A stretch of DNA of 64,000 nt from Arbacia lixula (taxonomy: Eukaryota > Echinodermata > Echinoidea > Arbacioida > Arbaciidae), in NCBI GenBank assembly GCA_963669155.1, contig OZ022587.1:1753808-1817807 (forward strand). The letters run 5' to 3'. The notes under the pieces were generated by a model, which worked only from the letters and a program-made list of their open reading frames with translations, did not search any database and was not told the origin of the DNA. Positions within the stretch are counted from its first letter, which is position 1, and each line of letters begins with the position of its first letter. Below are positions 45,631 to 58,900 of the stretch, piece by piece. Made by a program: the position numbers and the translations under genes.

Positions 45631-47519
45631 GCTCGTACACGTGACATGAGATTTAATGGGTGGTTTGCGCCTGAGAGTGAGGCTAATTATGCAATATTTT
45701 GGTTATCGTTGTTCTTGTACTACATACACGTACCCTACATTGTAAAGTTAAAGTACAAATCAATACTGCATTACTAAGGCAGTATTCAAATCAACAAAGG
45801 AAACAAAGTTATAACAGAATCCACATGGTAATAGTTCCTTTAATATGAAAGTAAACAAGCTCTTCAGCAGAAAGATTTGAACACTTATAAAGAGATTTGA
45901 AGATTGCAAGTTCATGTGATCTTTTATAGAGCACACGAAATGATGGATAGTACACACATTCAATCAGCACTGTTCTTCGTAACTTAAAGTAGATGAAATA
46001 AACGATAATTTTTATAAGCAAGTATTCAATAGTTTGGTACTGTTAACAATAAGTTTCAACAACAATTGACTTACTCTTACTCCTTAAAATTCTAAAATTC
46101 GAAATAACAAAATCACTTTTAGAGCATAGTTCAACAACATGTAAAACTTTTTCCCCTTTAGAGCCATTTGCATGTAAATGCGCTGAAACAAGGTTACAAT
46201 AAGGAACTTCATTTTCAATTCATAGAAACTGAATAAATCAACGTCATTTTAGTGTACTTTGAATATGGTGCTAATTGTGCATCCCATAGTACTGTCATAA
46301 TTATATTAACAACTAGGACATCCGCCAAGTTAAAATTTCTTTTATTTTACACACAAGATTAGCTGTATTTTTGCAATGTCTTTAATCTGGCCAAGAAATG
46401 GTAACATTTTTATCAACATCAAATACGCGAGTTATATGCAGGCAAATTTTATCTATGAGCCAAAGTAATTGACAACCATTCAATAAGCATGTTTTGAATA
46501 CTTCTGTTGTGTTGGAAAAACAAAATGTATGACCAGTCAATCACCAAAAACAAGACAATAACAGTTATTTAAGTGCAAGTACATTTTCAAGAAATATTCA
46601 CTATAGTATCATATCATATCATATGATTTCATAATTCTTCATATGATTGGGAGTGAACTCTCAAGAAGTATTTTCTGCTTTTACGTTGAGTCCACATTCT
46701 CATGAAATGTATGTTGTGTTTATTTGAAATTCCTTATTACATACATATGTAACTGATGTGTTCGTGTCTGAAAAAACTGTTATGTTTTGTTAAGAAGAAT
46801 GAATTCGAGCTGATTCAATAACCAATTAAATGCATACACCATCATATGAACACAGGATAAACGGTAATCCTAATTATATATGCAAATGTGACTTTGTCGT
46901 AATACACGTCAATGGACACTAATGGACCCATCTACAGCTGTACACGCTGTACAATTTCCTTCACGTGTTTATCTGCATCGTTCAATCACTTATGGCAAAA
47001 TAAATTTATCTAGGCCCCCAAACAATTGATCCTTTATTTTCGTTATCTGACGTCATTTCTTTGTTGTGAGAAAGCAACAAATCACTTACGATACGTTAGT
47101 ATGAAAATGTTCATAATGATGCTTACAACTTAAAGGGAGCTATTTTCAAGCTTTGACTAAAGAAACATTGTAAACATGCGCACTTTGAATATAATTTACA
47201 TCCTGTTGTCTGTGGGCAGACATTGAATGAAAATACATTTGTATAGTGTTGAATGAAATATTTAAAAAAGGGAAACACATTGATCATAATCGCGATCATA
47301 CATTTACCTTCAAAACGGAGTAAAATATGATTTAAAAAACCGTAAATATGAATATATATCAGTATATATATATATATATATATACAGTGTATATATATTG
47401 TTACACTTCAGGACTTGACTGAAGAAGGCCTAACAGCCGAAAGCTCTTAAATAAACGTGGATGGTCCAGCTACGCCCCAGCTCCTAGACTCTCTTTTCTC
47501 ATTAAAATATAAATATATA

Positions 47520-49200
47520 TATATCTCAAGGAGTTACCCCAAGGAGTTGAGTTGTGGTGTGCCTTGGCTGTGTGTTGTTTAGTGAACGAACATGGTGACG
47601 GGTTATGTTTTGAAGGGAGTGGCAAATGTACCGAACTGTATTGGTGGGCGGTTGGGTGTGGAGGGGTAATTAAGCGCGCCGAATTTTAATGGCGCCAGGG
47701 GGAGACGGGAGGGGGCGGGGGGGGGGGGGGGCTTGTAAGATTGTGCCACCGATGGGGGGATTTGGGGATGGCCTGATAGGGTTAAGATCTGCCTTGATTC
47801 CGCGTGGGCTTTAGGTGTGTAGTTTAGAGATCCAGTAGGACTCACGTTTCAGTATGATGTGGGGTTCTTTTTTCTTGATCAGTTCTACGCCTGTCATTTT
47901 TACGTTGCGAACTGAATCGTTTGGTAGATTGAAGTGTATGGTGTTTGGTAGGATTGTTTTGGTTGGGCGGGTCTTGGTTGATGATTTCAGAGCGTGTGTT
48001 GTTCAAACGGGTTAGAGGGATGTTTGGGTCTTTCCTACATACTGCAGTCCGCATTCAGTACATGTGATTAAATATATCAGCCAGGAAGATTAGCAGTCAA
48101 TATAATCTGTTAGGAAGTGAGGTTTCTTTGTGGATGTGCTTGTGAACGTGTTGGTTTCTTGGATGTGTTGGTGCAAGATGCATTTTTTTTTAATTTGCAT
48201 CTGTGGAAACCACGTTTAGCAGAGATGGTGTCTATTTGTGTGGCTCGGGTGGGTGGTGTGTCTGGAAGGTATGTGTCTGAGGAGATGTGTGAATTGTTGT
48301 CTGTCGTTAAGTGATTACTTTGCAAGGCGTCTTCCTCGTTCGCATCTACACGCATGGACATTGTCTGGGCGTCTGTGTTTTCATGCTGGTCTGTATCTGA
48401 AGTATGTGGTGTGGGTGATTTGGCATTAACAAAGATGTCACGTAATGTTCTGGTACGTCGGTATGATGTGATTGGGGTCTGTGTTTCACATTCGCTGATT
48501 AAAGATTGTCCGTCCCTTTTGCAAGCTTGAAATTTGAAATCGTCTATCACGATCGTAAACTGAAGAAAGTGTGATTCAAGACCATTTCTAAGAATATAGC
48601 ATGTTGAAGCTTTCTGTATATGTAAAACATTTCAGCCGTTAAATATCAAACCGACTTTTTTCGTACTACGAAAAAAGTATTAGTCTTTGTTACAGTATCT
48701 ATGTGGTTATTATGCGTGTGTGAAATCCTAATTTTATGAGTAACTACCAAACTTTAGAGATGATTTCTTCCATCGAACATTTTTTTTTCATAATGCGTTT
48801 TATAGTTTAATAAGCAGATTAATCAATAAAGCAGATATTTCAACACAAACTGCTAAGAGCCTGAGGTAAAGACTATTAATCAGACGTTGTTTATGTGCAT
48901 TATTTGAATTTTACATATTCAAATTGTGAATGTAGAGCTTGCTAACACTTCTCTATATGTTTTGCAAATGTTTCGATGGTTTTGTGGTGATCTGAAAAAG
49001 GGACGGGCTGTCTTTAAGGGAAAGTGTTTGTGAATGATGCGGGAGACGTTGGCTTTGGCGGGTGTGTACATGGTGTATGTGATAGGGAAGTGAATGTCGT
49101 TGTGTGCCGTTTCTTATAGCTGAGAAGATCTTCCCGAGGGGCTTGTGATTCCCGGGTTACTTGCCGCGGATGCGTATGGCTTGGCTGCATGGGATGCTAG
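47520..49200 (-). mobile_element. Penelope-like element relic (minus strand)
   Basis: On the minus strand in order: YTPAKANVSRIIHKHFP (about 49080), TSYRRTRTLRDIFVNAK (about 48450), CTECGLQYVGKT (GIY-YIG core, about 48045) and EPHIILKRESYWISKL (about 47850). All are broken by stops and frameshifts. About 400 bp near 48560-48960 look unrelated, so an insertion is likely. A G/C-rich run is at 47718-47730. Confidence 0.75.
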
Positions 49201-52069
49201 TGAATACATGTGAAAATCTAACACTTCGATTTGATTCAAATTGATTGCCGACCGTTGACTTTTTGAAATTACGACTATTTTCGTGGTACGAAAAAAGAAA
49301 ACTCGATCAATTACTGAAGACTATTTTATCAAAACGAAATATTACGTTTTGTGGATTCCAGGGAAAGGTTATACAGCCACTCTCTCTCAAATGATGATAA
49401 AGTCAGGGAACTTTCAGAAATAGTTATGCAAAAGGGACCGGCTACCTTTAAGTGTCTGATTTAGCACTGTATTTATTCAAAGCATTTTTAAACGGAGACA
49501 AGAAAATTAGACGAAACTCCCAAATTCAGTGACACCATTTTAATAAGCAGAATAGGAATTGCTCAACGGTGAGAGAGCACAACCACCGGAGATTCATTAC
49601 ATACACCGCATACATGAATAATCAGTACATAAAAAAATATACCATGGTCATGCCCCTTGGCTGGCGGACTAAAGTAGCTTACTGTAACATCAGTATTTTA
49701 ACGTTCTTGCTTACTCCTAGAGGGGTAGCGTTCATCTTCATGAAAGGTATGACATTATGTTACGATCTTGTCAAATAAAACAAGATGGGAAGTGCTTGTA
49801 TTAATATATTCTACGCGCGCTGGTTTTCTATTTCTATTCCATGTATGTATTATACTACACTATACACTCTACTATATATTGGGATGCCTAAGAACATGAA
49901 GATGTGCAGATGTTTCTGATATGGTGTATAAGTGTTTAGCTTTTATCCAAAGTAAAGCCAAGGTCTCTAATGGATTCAGTAGTCCTTAATACTCAATCCT
50001 GAGTAACTAGCCCTGCGAGACGATCTGTACTTCTGAGCTGTGACGAAAAATGAATGAACTCAGATTTGTCTTCGTTCAGACGGAGTATGTTAGCAGTGGA
50101 CCAGGCTTTGATATCCAATTGGGAAGTTTGCTAAATCGATGTAAATGTTCATAGAGATAAAAAATATCAAATTATAAGCAACCTGGGGAACAATTTATAT
50201 GTCAGAATATAGAAGGTAGCGATAGCACTAAACATGTAAATGCAAATACAAACAAATAAATACGACGGAGAAAAGTAGTGTGCTCAACATTTTAAACTTG
50301 GTTATTATAGACCTTCATCAAAAGTAATGATATATTTTGTGACTACGCAATTACGGCTCACTGCCTTCTTAAAACGACATACTAGCTCATTTAAAATTCA
50401 TGTCTACAATTACAATGCTCTTTGTACTGGTACATTGACAGAATATAGGGGGATGGTTCTGAAAATATAGATACAATACAAACTAATAAAAACAACAGAG
50501 AAAAGAAGTGTGCTCAAAATTTCCGCCATAGACCTTAATTAAAAGTAATGACATATTTCAAGATTTACGCAATTACGGCTCACTGCCTTCGTTCAGAATT
50601 TCTCCCTACGATTCCATTTTGTTTTCACTGGTACTGGTACTTAATTATCCTTATAACGACACATAGTCTCACCTCCTCAGTTAATGATGATCATAGTGGG
50701 ATACACAAAAGGAATGAAAAATAGAGGAAAATATAGAGAGTGGGATAGAGTGAAAGGGAGAAAAGCTGGGCCGGATTAGCAGGTGGGGTAGGGGTACAGA
50801 AAAATGAGAAGGATTGTTAACCATGATTGGTATAACATGGACTTTTTCTTTAGTTTGTTAAGGTATTTGAAATGTAGTTTTGAAAATGTAGGTAAACACA
50901 CGTTATTGGACGTTATTGTTATTGGAAGTGTTTTACCTATAGACATATAATGTACTTTTTATTTCAATTCTATTACATATATCAACAATCAGTACCATTC
51001 AGAAATGATCATATTTCGCATCTAATGCCCTTCAATATTTGGGCTCGGTATCGTTCATTATGTTAGGGTAAAATTTCACACTTAATGTGTTACAATGTAA
51101 AAAACAATATTCATTACACTATCAGGTTTTTTCAAAATATATCTGACTTAGATCGATCATTTTATCCTTTGATATCAATGTTGGGTAAATTTTCACATGA
51201 ACAACCCAGTTGTTATTCATTGAACAAGTTTTTACAAAGTACGTTGCTGTAAGATATGTATTTAGTAAAGAGGCATTCTTATAGACTGTTCACAATAATG
51301 TTATATTATGTAAAAGTATCCAATCAAATCCTCATGTCGGTACAATTTCCCTTTTACAGATTTGTCTTCAATAGTCATTTCAAAGCTTATGAATCTTCAT
51401 GAATCGCATCTTATGCACGGATGTTACAGATATTGGTACGTTTAAGTTTCACCTTATGATGCGTGTGTGTTGATTTACCATTTATCTTGAAAGTGGTCTC
51501 AATACCATGATTACGGTGATATATCATATGCCCTATAAATCATATTTGATGGTAACGAAACAGTAATATGGCGATAATTGTGTTGCCCTTCTAAAGCTGT
51601 TCATCGTTTTTCATACACTATGCATTGTGTAAATTAAATACCTAGTACAATATTGTTTGAAATAATTTCCAACTCTTAATTTATGTTAAAACTAACAAAG
51701 GTTGTGAAATAATAGTCACATTTTCAAATGTCAATATAATGTAAATCGTTATTTCTCCATACATACGAATGAAATATTCACGCAATTAAAACAAAATGTA
51801 ATGACTATTCCATAATGATATGGAGGTTAGATAAAATGATCCCTTGATGACAGAAGTGGAGAATGGACTTAGTAAAGCACGCTCTAATAACATACATTAC
51901 ATGTTGTAGGATGTTATTTTTTTAATGCGCTTACCCCAACTTGAAAAGTGATATCAAAGTGCGAACCAATTTATGCACACTGGCTGAAGGGTTAGTAAGT
52001 TTCAGATATATATATACACATTACTTTTCATGAGCAAAAGTGTTTTTGTATTATTTTGATTAATAAAGA

Positions 52070-52164
52070 CTGGCGGCGGTTGTCTGCGCTGTGGGTATGC
52101 TTGTTGTGATATGTGTGTCACATATCACAACAAGCATACCCACAGCACAGACAACCGCCGCCAG
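52070..52164. repeat. Near-perfect palindrome, 46-bp arms, 3-bp loop
   Basis: Arms 52070-52115 and 52119-52164 differ at one position. The ends read CTGGCGGCGG / CCGCCGCCAG, the loop is TGT. TA-rich DNA follows. Confidence 0.95.
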
Positions 52165-52599
52165 CCAACTATATATATATTCATTGATATGTATATATTT
52201 ATATACGTACATACATATATGTTTATATACATGTATATTTAATACACATATTATATATATGTATATATATGGTAGTATAGATTTGTGCTTGTTGATAGTT
52301 TTGGAGTGTTCGAACCATAATACAAAACGTGCATATCACAAAAACTGTTCCCTGTGGAACGTGGAAATGAAATATTTCATTGTCATATCTATAGTGCTGT
52401 ATATGCTGTAATTGTTAGCGTTGCCATTTGTATCAATTAGCATTTCATTTCCATATGCATCATCATGCTGAAATCGTTTGAAACATGTCGTTTCTTGGCA
52501 CTAGTGAATTGATAGGAGATAAAAAAAAAAACATGCAAATGTGATACCTATTTATCAATCAAACTACCGTTAATTAATTGACACAGAATTACAATAGCA

Positions 52600-52865
52600 T
52601 TCACACAGGATACATATAAAGCAATGCAGTACCACGGCCACTGAAGGTAGAAGCATTCCAAGAGAAGTACATGTGTCGCGAAGGTTTTTCGATCTTCTTT
52701 CAGAGTTGTCGCTATAGGCCTCTAGATTTGATTAAAAAATGATATGAAATTCAAACCGGGATACAGAAAGTGTTTACTTCCTACCACTTGATTGTCCGTG
52801 TGAGTTTGTAGCTTTTGAATAAAAACCATTTACATGTATATCATATTAATTATGTAGCGGTTGAG
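52600..52865 (-). other. Gene B 3' UTR (part aligned to gene A)
   Basis: Aligns with 43770-44010. Shared pieces include AATCAAATCTAGAGGCCTAT and CTTCTACCTTCAGTGGCCGT. The polyadenylation signal was not identified. Confidence 0.55.
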
Positions 52866-52919
52866 TTAGCTTGCAAGTTCGTAGAGTCCCTCGTCTAGCT
52901 TGTTTGGCACCAGGTATTC
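52866..52919 (-). CDS. Gene B last exon: C-terminal tail and stop
   Basis: 54 nt: EYLVPNKLDEGLYELAS then TAA, after a CTTACAG acceptor. One copy of the YLVP-KLDE motif, against two in gene A. Confidence 0.88.
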   Translation of the reverse strand, partial: EYLVPNKLDEGLYELAS

Positions 52920-55900
52920 CTGTAAGATGGAGAGATAACAAGGTAGTGTTTGGAAACATGTCATTACATTGCGTCGTTTATCCATACATACAGAAAAGCG
53001 AATTACAGCATGCACATGCTGTCTATCCATTACAATGCGCATGTACACAAACTCTTGCACAACGACATGCTTAGGTACATACAAATACGCACGAAAATGA
53101 GTTAGACAAAACATGTGACAAAATATGGGAATAATATAAAAAGAAAAGTCAAATTCGAATGACGATAATACCAAACATTAAACAAGTAAAAAAAAATGTC
53201 ATTGCTAAGGGGGTAGATTTCGTAACATTTTGTAACGGCTGCTAATGGATCGGCAGTTAATTGATCTCTAAGTAAGATTTTCCTTACAGTCGTCTAAGAG
53301 GAACGCACCCGTGCACACAAACACACACACACACTATGTATTCATCGGAATTAGGGGATATCCTTAGGTTCTTTCGTTCGGTTGAATATTTAAATAATGT
53401 TTCCTTTGTATCAAGTATCATGACTTGACATCTTAAGTGTTATCATAATAATTGTAAATGGAACTTCCTTGTCGGGGCTCACATGTTCTTTCTCCATTAA
53501 ATGTTCCAGTTTCTTCAAGATTTGCTGGAAGGTCGATCTGTTCTGAGGATCCTTCTCCCAGCATCCATTCATAATGGCGTATCTATCGAGGAAAACACGA
53601 CAGTGGCGTTTTGAGTAAGGGGCATGCTTGATGGGGGCTGGAATTAACTTCCGTCTTAAAAAAATATTTTCAGGGAAAATTGATTAGATCGTGCACTGTG
53701 GCTCTTTTTACCATCAGCAAACACAGTTTTGATAAATACACAACGTTTGCCTAACTTTTGTTGGGTAGTCTAAAGTTCAGTTTCCATTGAGCATTTTGTT
53801 TCTTCTCGTACGACACTTTTTCCTGGCAGACTGAACATCAACTGTTTAAATATACCATTGCTATTTCCGTTGTATCTCTTGAGAACCAATTTGCTCCAAC
53901 ACACCACTGTCAATGCGAAATGTGACTATCTAACAGCTGTGTAAATGCACTTCTATTGCAGCTGCATTTAAAAATAAATAAATGTATCATCGTTAAACTC
54001 TGGTGTCTTAATATTTCAATAATTCTAATTCTCTTCTTGACTCACAGTTCCTGACCACAGTGTTGTGGGCATGGCATTTTGTAACCCTGCGTGACTTCAC
54101 GTTGAACTATGTCATCGGTCATCTTTGGGTACGGTCTGGCACCTGTCGGGTGATATAATAAATCTATAATGTCAACTTGCTATCCAAAGCTCTTTTTCTC
54201 ATTTGTCACAAAAAGTCCAATCTTTAGAAAAAGATGTGATATGTACGTGCAATATTGTTTTTTTAATGATAACGACATAAAGAAAAAAAAAGGCTGACGT
54301 TGAGGCAAGCACAAAAGGAAGGTTGTCGATGTTTAGGACATATTATGCACCAAAATATAATTTGCATTCATAAGGGTAGGTAAATCAAATAATAACGACT
54401 TGCTTTACGGAGCAAGAGTTGAATATTGTTTTTTAGCAATGTCCAATTATTCTTGGTTGAAAATATTTGTAAAAACTTCACCTAATGTCGTGATCTCCCA
54501 TAAAACGATACCAAACGACCAGATATCGCCTTCGACTGAGCATGCGCTGTCCTTCATAGCTTCGGGGGAAGACCAACGAGTTGGTTTCTAATTAGAAATG
54601 AATCATACAACGAGAAATAAATATATTTTCGCGGCAGTGAACATAATTCGATCATATTGCAATTTTGATTATGTACGATCAAGCAACAGAGTTTGAAATT
54701 TTAATCAAAATGTAGAACCAATATGTTTTGTCATTGATCTTTTATGCAGTATTTATCATGTTTACACGATTCTGATATCATCACGTTTAAACGCGTATTA
54801 GCATGGCAGTCTACAATCGTAGAGGGCACATGCTCATCTTTTTTCCTGCAACATAGTCTATGCTTTATGTACATTACAGCGACTATGGAAATGGGGATTC
54901 CTCCTTCCGCTGATTATTTCGCCTCAAAAAATTGGCTCAAGTGAGAATTAGTAACTGAATGTATGTTGGAGTATTTGAATCGCAGTCTACAACCGTATAG
55001 GGCACACGTTCATCTTTCATCCTGCAATGTAGCCTGTGCTCTTATGTAAGCGACTAAAAAAATGGTGATTCCCGCTTTCGCTGATTATTTCACTCGAAAT
55101 TTACTTAAGTAGAGATTATTTATATATGCATGTCTATACATCGATTCGGCCTACATTTGATGATAGGTATATGAACAAATGTATTCATGTATTTACTATC
55201 TTATAAAAACCAACAGTATGCCTGAAGTCTCACAGGTTGTTCTACCATTCGAAATAATCATCTTTTCCCAACTGAGCATCGAGAAAGTTATTACTGCTTA
55301 CAATGTTTATGCCGTAGATAGAAGCAAGGCCATAGTCCGAAATCTTGCACTGCTTTTCCTCAGTCATCAGCACGTTATGGGCGCACAGTGCACCGTGTAT
55401 TATCTGAACAGAATAATGAAACTGAAATTATGTAAATTAAGAATAAGTCAAAGAATAAATCTCATTGGTTACGAAAGGATGTAATATTGATGACAGATAA
55501 CAAGTGTTGTATACGATTCTAAATTAAACATTCATAATCCGTTGTCCTTGTTTTCCAAAATTAGTGGCCTGAAAATGCAATAGGTTTCCCATCAAATCAA
55601 AGCAGATCATTCATGAAACATGTGCCGGTATTTATGGGAAAGAAATGTTATAATCACTAAAAGTGTTGATTTTATATATGTATGTGGAGAAAGTAAACGT
55701 GAAGAGGTTGCGATGGCGATGGAAAAAGTGAGGCAAAATACAACATACTAAATATAATGGGTCTTTGAGTAAATTTATGATTTAGATATTTTTCTCTGGA
55801 GTGTCTACTATTTTGTATGTTGTAGATGTGTGGGGTTTTTTGTGTGTGTTTTGAGTGTGTATGTTCATTGCATTTTTAAAGAGCAAACAATCCGATGCCT

Positions 55901-58900
55901 AAACTATCAGTTACAGTTAAGAAAACGGGCGAAATAACAACAATGTAAGTAGGCTTATTGACCTTTCTAGAAGCCAAGAAGTCCATGCCTTTCGCGACCT
56001 GCCAGGCGAACTTGAGCAAGTTGGATTCTTCAAGGTTGACTCTGGTAGATTTGAGGTTGCTGTAGGTGGGTGCGGATTGTCCCCCACTGGTCTGGAGATG
56101 GGTGAGGAGAGACCCCCCTGGTATCAACTCGTACAGGAGGCTGGCTGCAAGTAATACGAAGTAACAGAGAAACCACGTATAACAGCAATACACCAAAGGC
56201 CTTAGTGCCATCAACAGTATCCGTGATTTTTTTGCTAATAAACATTTATAATTTTTAACTGCATGATTATGTAACTATTACCACTCCCAATATTCGTACT
56301 ACTACCAAATTTACCAACAACACCAAAAAAGTAAAATAAAAACACCATCTGATTTGCTAAACCTACATAATTCCAACTACCACACCGCCACCACATCTAC
56401 CACTACAACTACCACACCTACCACTTCAGCCGAAACACCACCCCCAAAACCCACGGTATCATCTAAATTACCACTACCTCCGCCATTCCAACTGCCACAC
56501 CACCATAGCATCTACCACTGCTACCTTTACCAATATTACCACCACAACCACCAATACTACTGAAACTTTTACAAGTTCGACTATTTATAGTCAAAAGACG
56601 ATTAAGAAAACTTCCCATTGGCATCAAATAGCGTGACTGTTAATTTGATTAGATTCTCATTTTCTCACAAGCTTAGATCTGATGACAAAATATTCGACCT
56701 GATCTTTCTGGAACATGCTATGCTAATTAAATATTCCCTTTACAATCGTGTAGATGTACACTTTCCTACGCAGTGACCGATGCATGTGACAACATGAGGA
56801 TGATTCGGGAGCTTTGACAGGATCTTCGATGATTGGTCAATATTGGATGACTTGGTCACATGATCTATGACAAGAAAAGAAACACAACATATATTTTAGA
56901 CTGAAGCAGTTTCCCCTAACACAATTGTACGATTGTTTATGAAAATTAAACTAAAAAAAAACTACACTCCAGAAAACACAAATGATAGTGCAAATATTAT
57001 TTTAATAATCCGATGTTCCAATTAATATAAGATCAGGCCATAAAGAGTTAACATACATACCTGGCACGCATCTAATCGCCACAGGCAGCTGCCACTGTTT
57101 TGAGCGGAGTGCTCCCGTCCACATATGCCCAAACTCCCCGCGTCCGATGGAGCCAAGTCGCGAGAAGAACAACATATCGTCCGTGGCTGGTGAGACTTCG
57201 CCCTGCTTTGCGAGAATCTGTGACGTGTATGCTGCTTCTGAATAATGTGAAGTCAGTGCAATATAATATTTCAAGATCAACAATGCATTTATTGAAAGCT
57301 TTAGCGGAACTTGCATGTCACGAATCGTTAAATGATACAATTTTTGTATTACTATTCCATGCATATTTCGTTGAATCCCCCCCCCCCCTAAAAAAAAAAA
57401 CATCATTGATAGGCCTTCATTAGTTAGATTAAGTGTTGTAAGAAATTAAAAAGTTGTAGGGAATTCCCCCAAGTTCCATTTCTTACAAAATGTCATCGCT
57501 GTGTAAGCCTACACGACGAGATTGTGTGATATTTGTACTTTCTCTTTTGTTTGTTGTTGGGTTGGCAAGGGAATGTAGCGTATTATAAGGTCGCTAAGTT
57601 CATGTGACAATGCGGAGAATACAGACCTTTTCATTCAAAACAATAATGTTGTAGTCATGACAACAGGATATAAAGGAAGGATGCAGACTGTTACCATTTC
57701 CTGAACTTTGAACCATCTCATAGGTCTGATTGTCATTTCCCTTCAGCGCTGTGTCTTGTCCTCTGCAATGAATTATTGGCATAGAGCATGGTTCCATACT
57801 GACGTGAAATTGAATCATTACAAACCAACATCAATAGCGAGACACATCAATCTTAATACATGAACGTCTACTCCCCCTTGTTGAACAATGGCGTCACTTG
57901 TACTAAAAGAGAGGGTCTCTACGTAGATTTCACTCTTTGAAATACGAACAAAAGGCGATTAAGTGAACAAAATCTCACGGGCATGTTATCATGGTTATAT
58001 GAAATTATTCAGTCCAAAATTCGATGTGTCAAGCATTTGGTTGTTTTTTAAGCGCTAGTTTAAGACAAAGGCTATTTCTAAATGATCAATGCTATATTCC
58101 CTTACTTCACAGACCAACCAAATTTCAAAAGCGATCAACACCTATCATTGTATGATACGTAGTGGTTCATTTAGAGGTCCAAATATGATCTGTTTACATT
58201 GTACTTACCCTTTCTTCTCTCTTTTGCCAGCAGGTTGTCCTACAAATTCGGACAAAATGTACACATAATTTATATTTGCTTATATTGATCGCAGTGACGT
58301 GCTATTGCTTCTCGACATTCCTTTTAGAAGAATAAAAACCAACAGTAAGTTTAATATGGTAATTGGACAAAGGCATCAGTATATTAAGAAGACATGTGGG
58401 CCGTTGGTTTATAAATCCAAGATATGTTCCAGAGACTTGGTTTGCCTTTCAATTGCAGTTTGTTATTCCATTCATGCTAAGCTTTCTACTCGCTCTTTGT
58501 TCTAATAAGAGAAAATTTCCGAGCATGTCAAATACACCATGTTGCATTGAGTCAAGGGAGATGAGAATATATTTAGCCAACTCGCCGCTTTAGGGTTAGT
58601 TGGTGACACATCGTACATTGCACTAGATAATATTCATGGATATTACTGATTAGGAGACTGAATGTAAATGTTTTGGGAAATGTAACAAATATATTAAAAG
58701 GCAAGAGAACTAACAAACCTCGCGTATAACGGTCCCTTCTCCATGTTCTCGAAAGTACGAATTGTACAATATTGATGCAAACAGCGATGGTAAGAAGGAC
58801 TGCCAGGACGACCATGCCTGCCATAGCACCAGGGCTCAAACAACTGCATGACATAACATCCTCTGATGGACCTTCACATTTAAGTAAATTATCAATTAAT

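Larger units (their letters stand above)
44746..52599. other. Intergenic region between the two convergent genes
   Basis: No host exon found. Contains a MITE copy (45165-45630), TA arrays (47355-47395), a Penelope-like relic (47520-49200), decayed pieces similar to F1 at 50180-50580, and the palindrome at 52070-52164. The rest is AT-rich without recognisable content. Confidence 0.6.

Noticed and set aside
48110..48550. 146-codon minus-strand frame as a host gene
   Set aside because: The YRRTRTLRDIFVNAK string and the neighbouring GIY-YIG remnant place it in a Penelope-like relic.
56354..56563. Thr/Pro-rich plus-strand frame
   Set aside because: Low-complexity ACC/CCA tract inside a gene B intron on the opposite strand.
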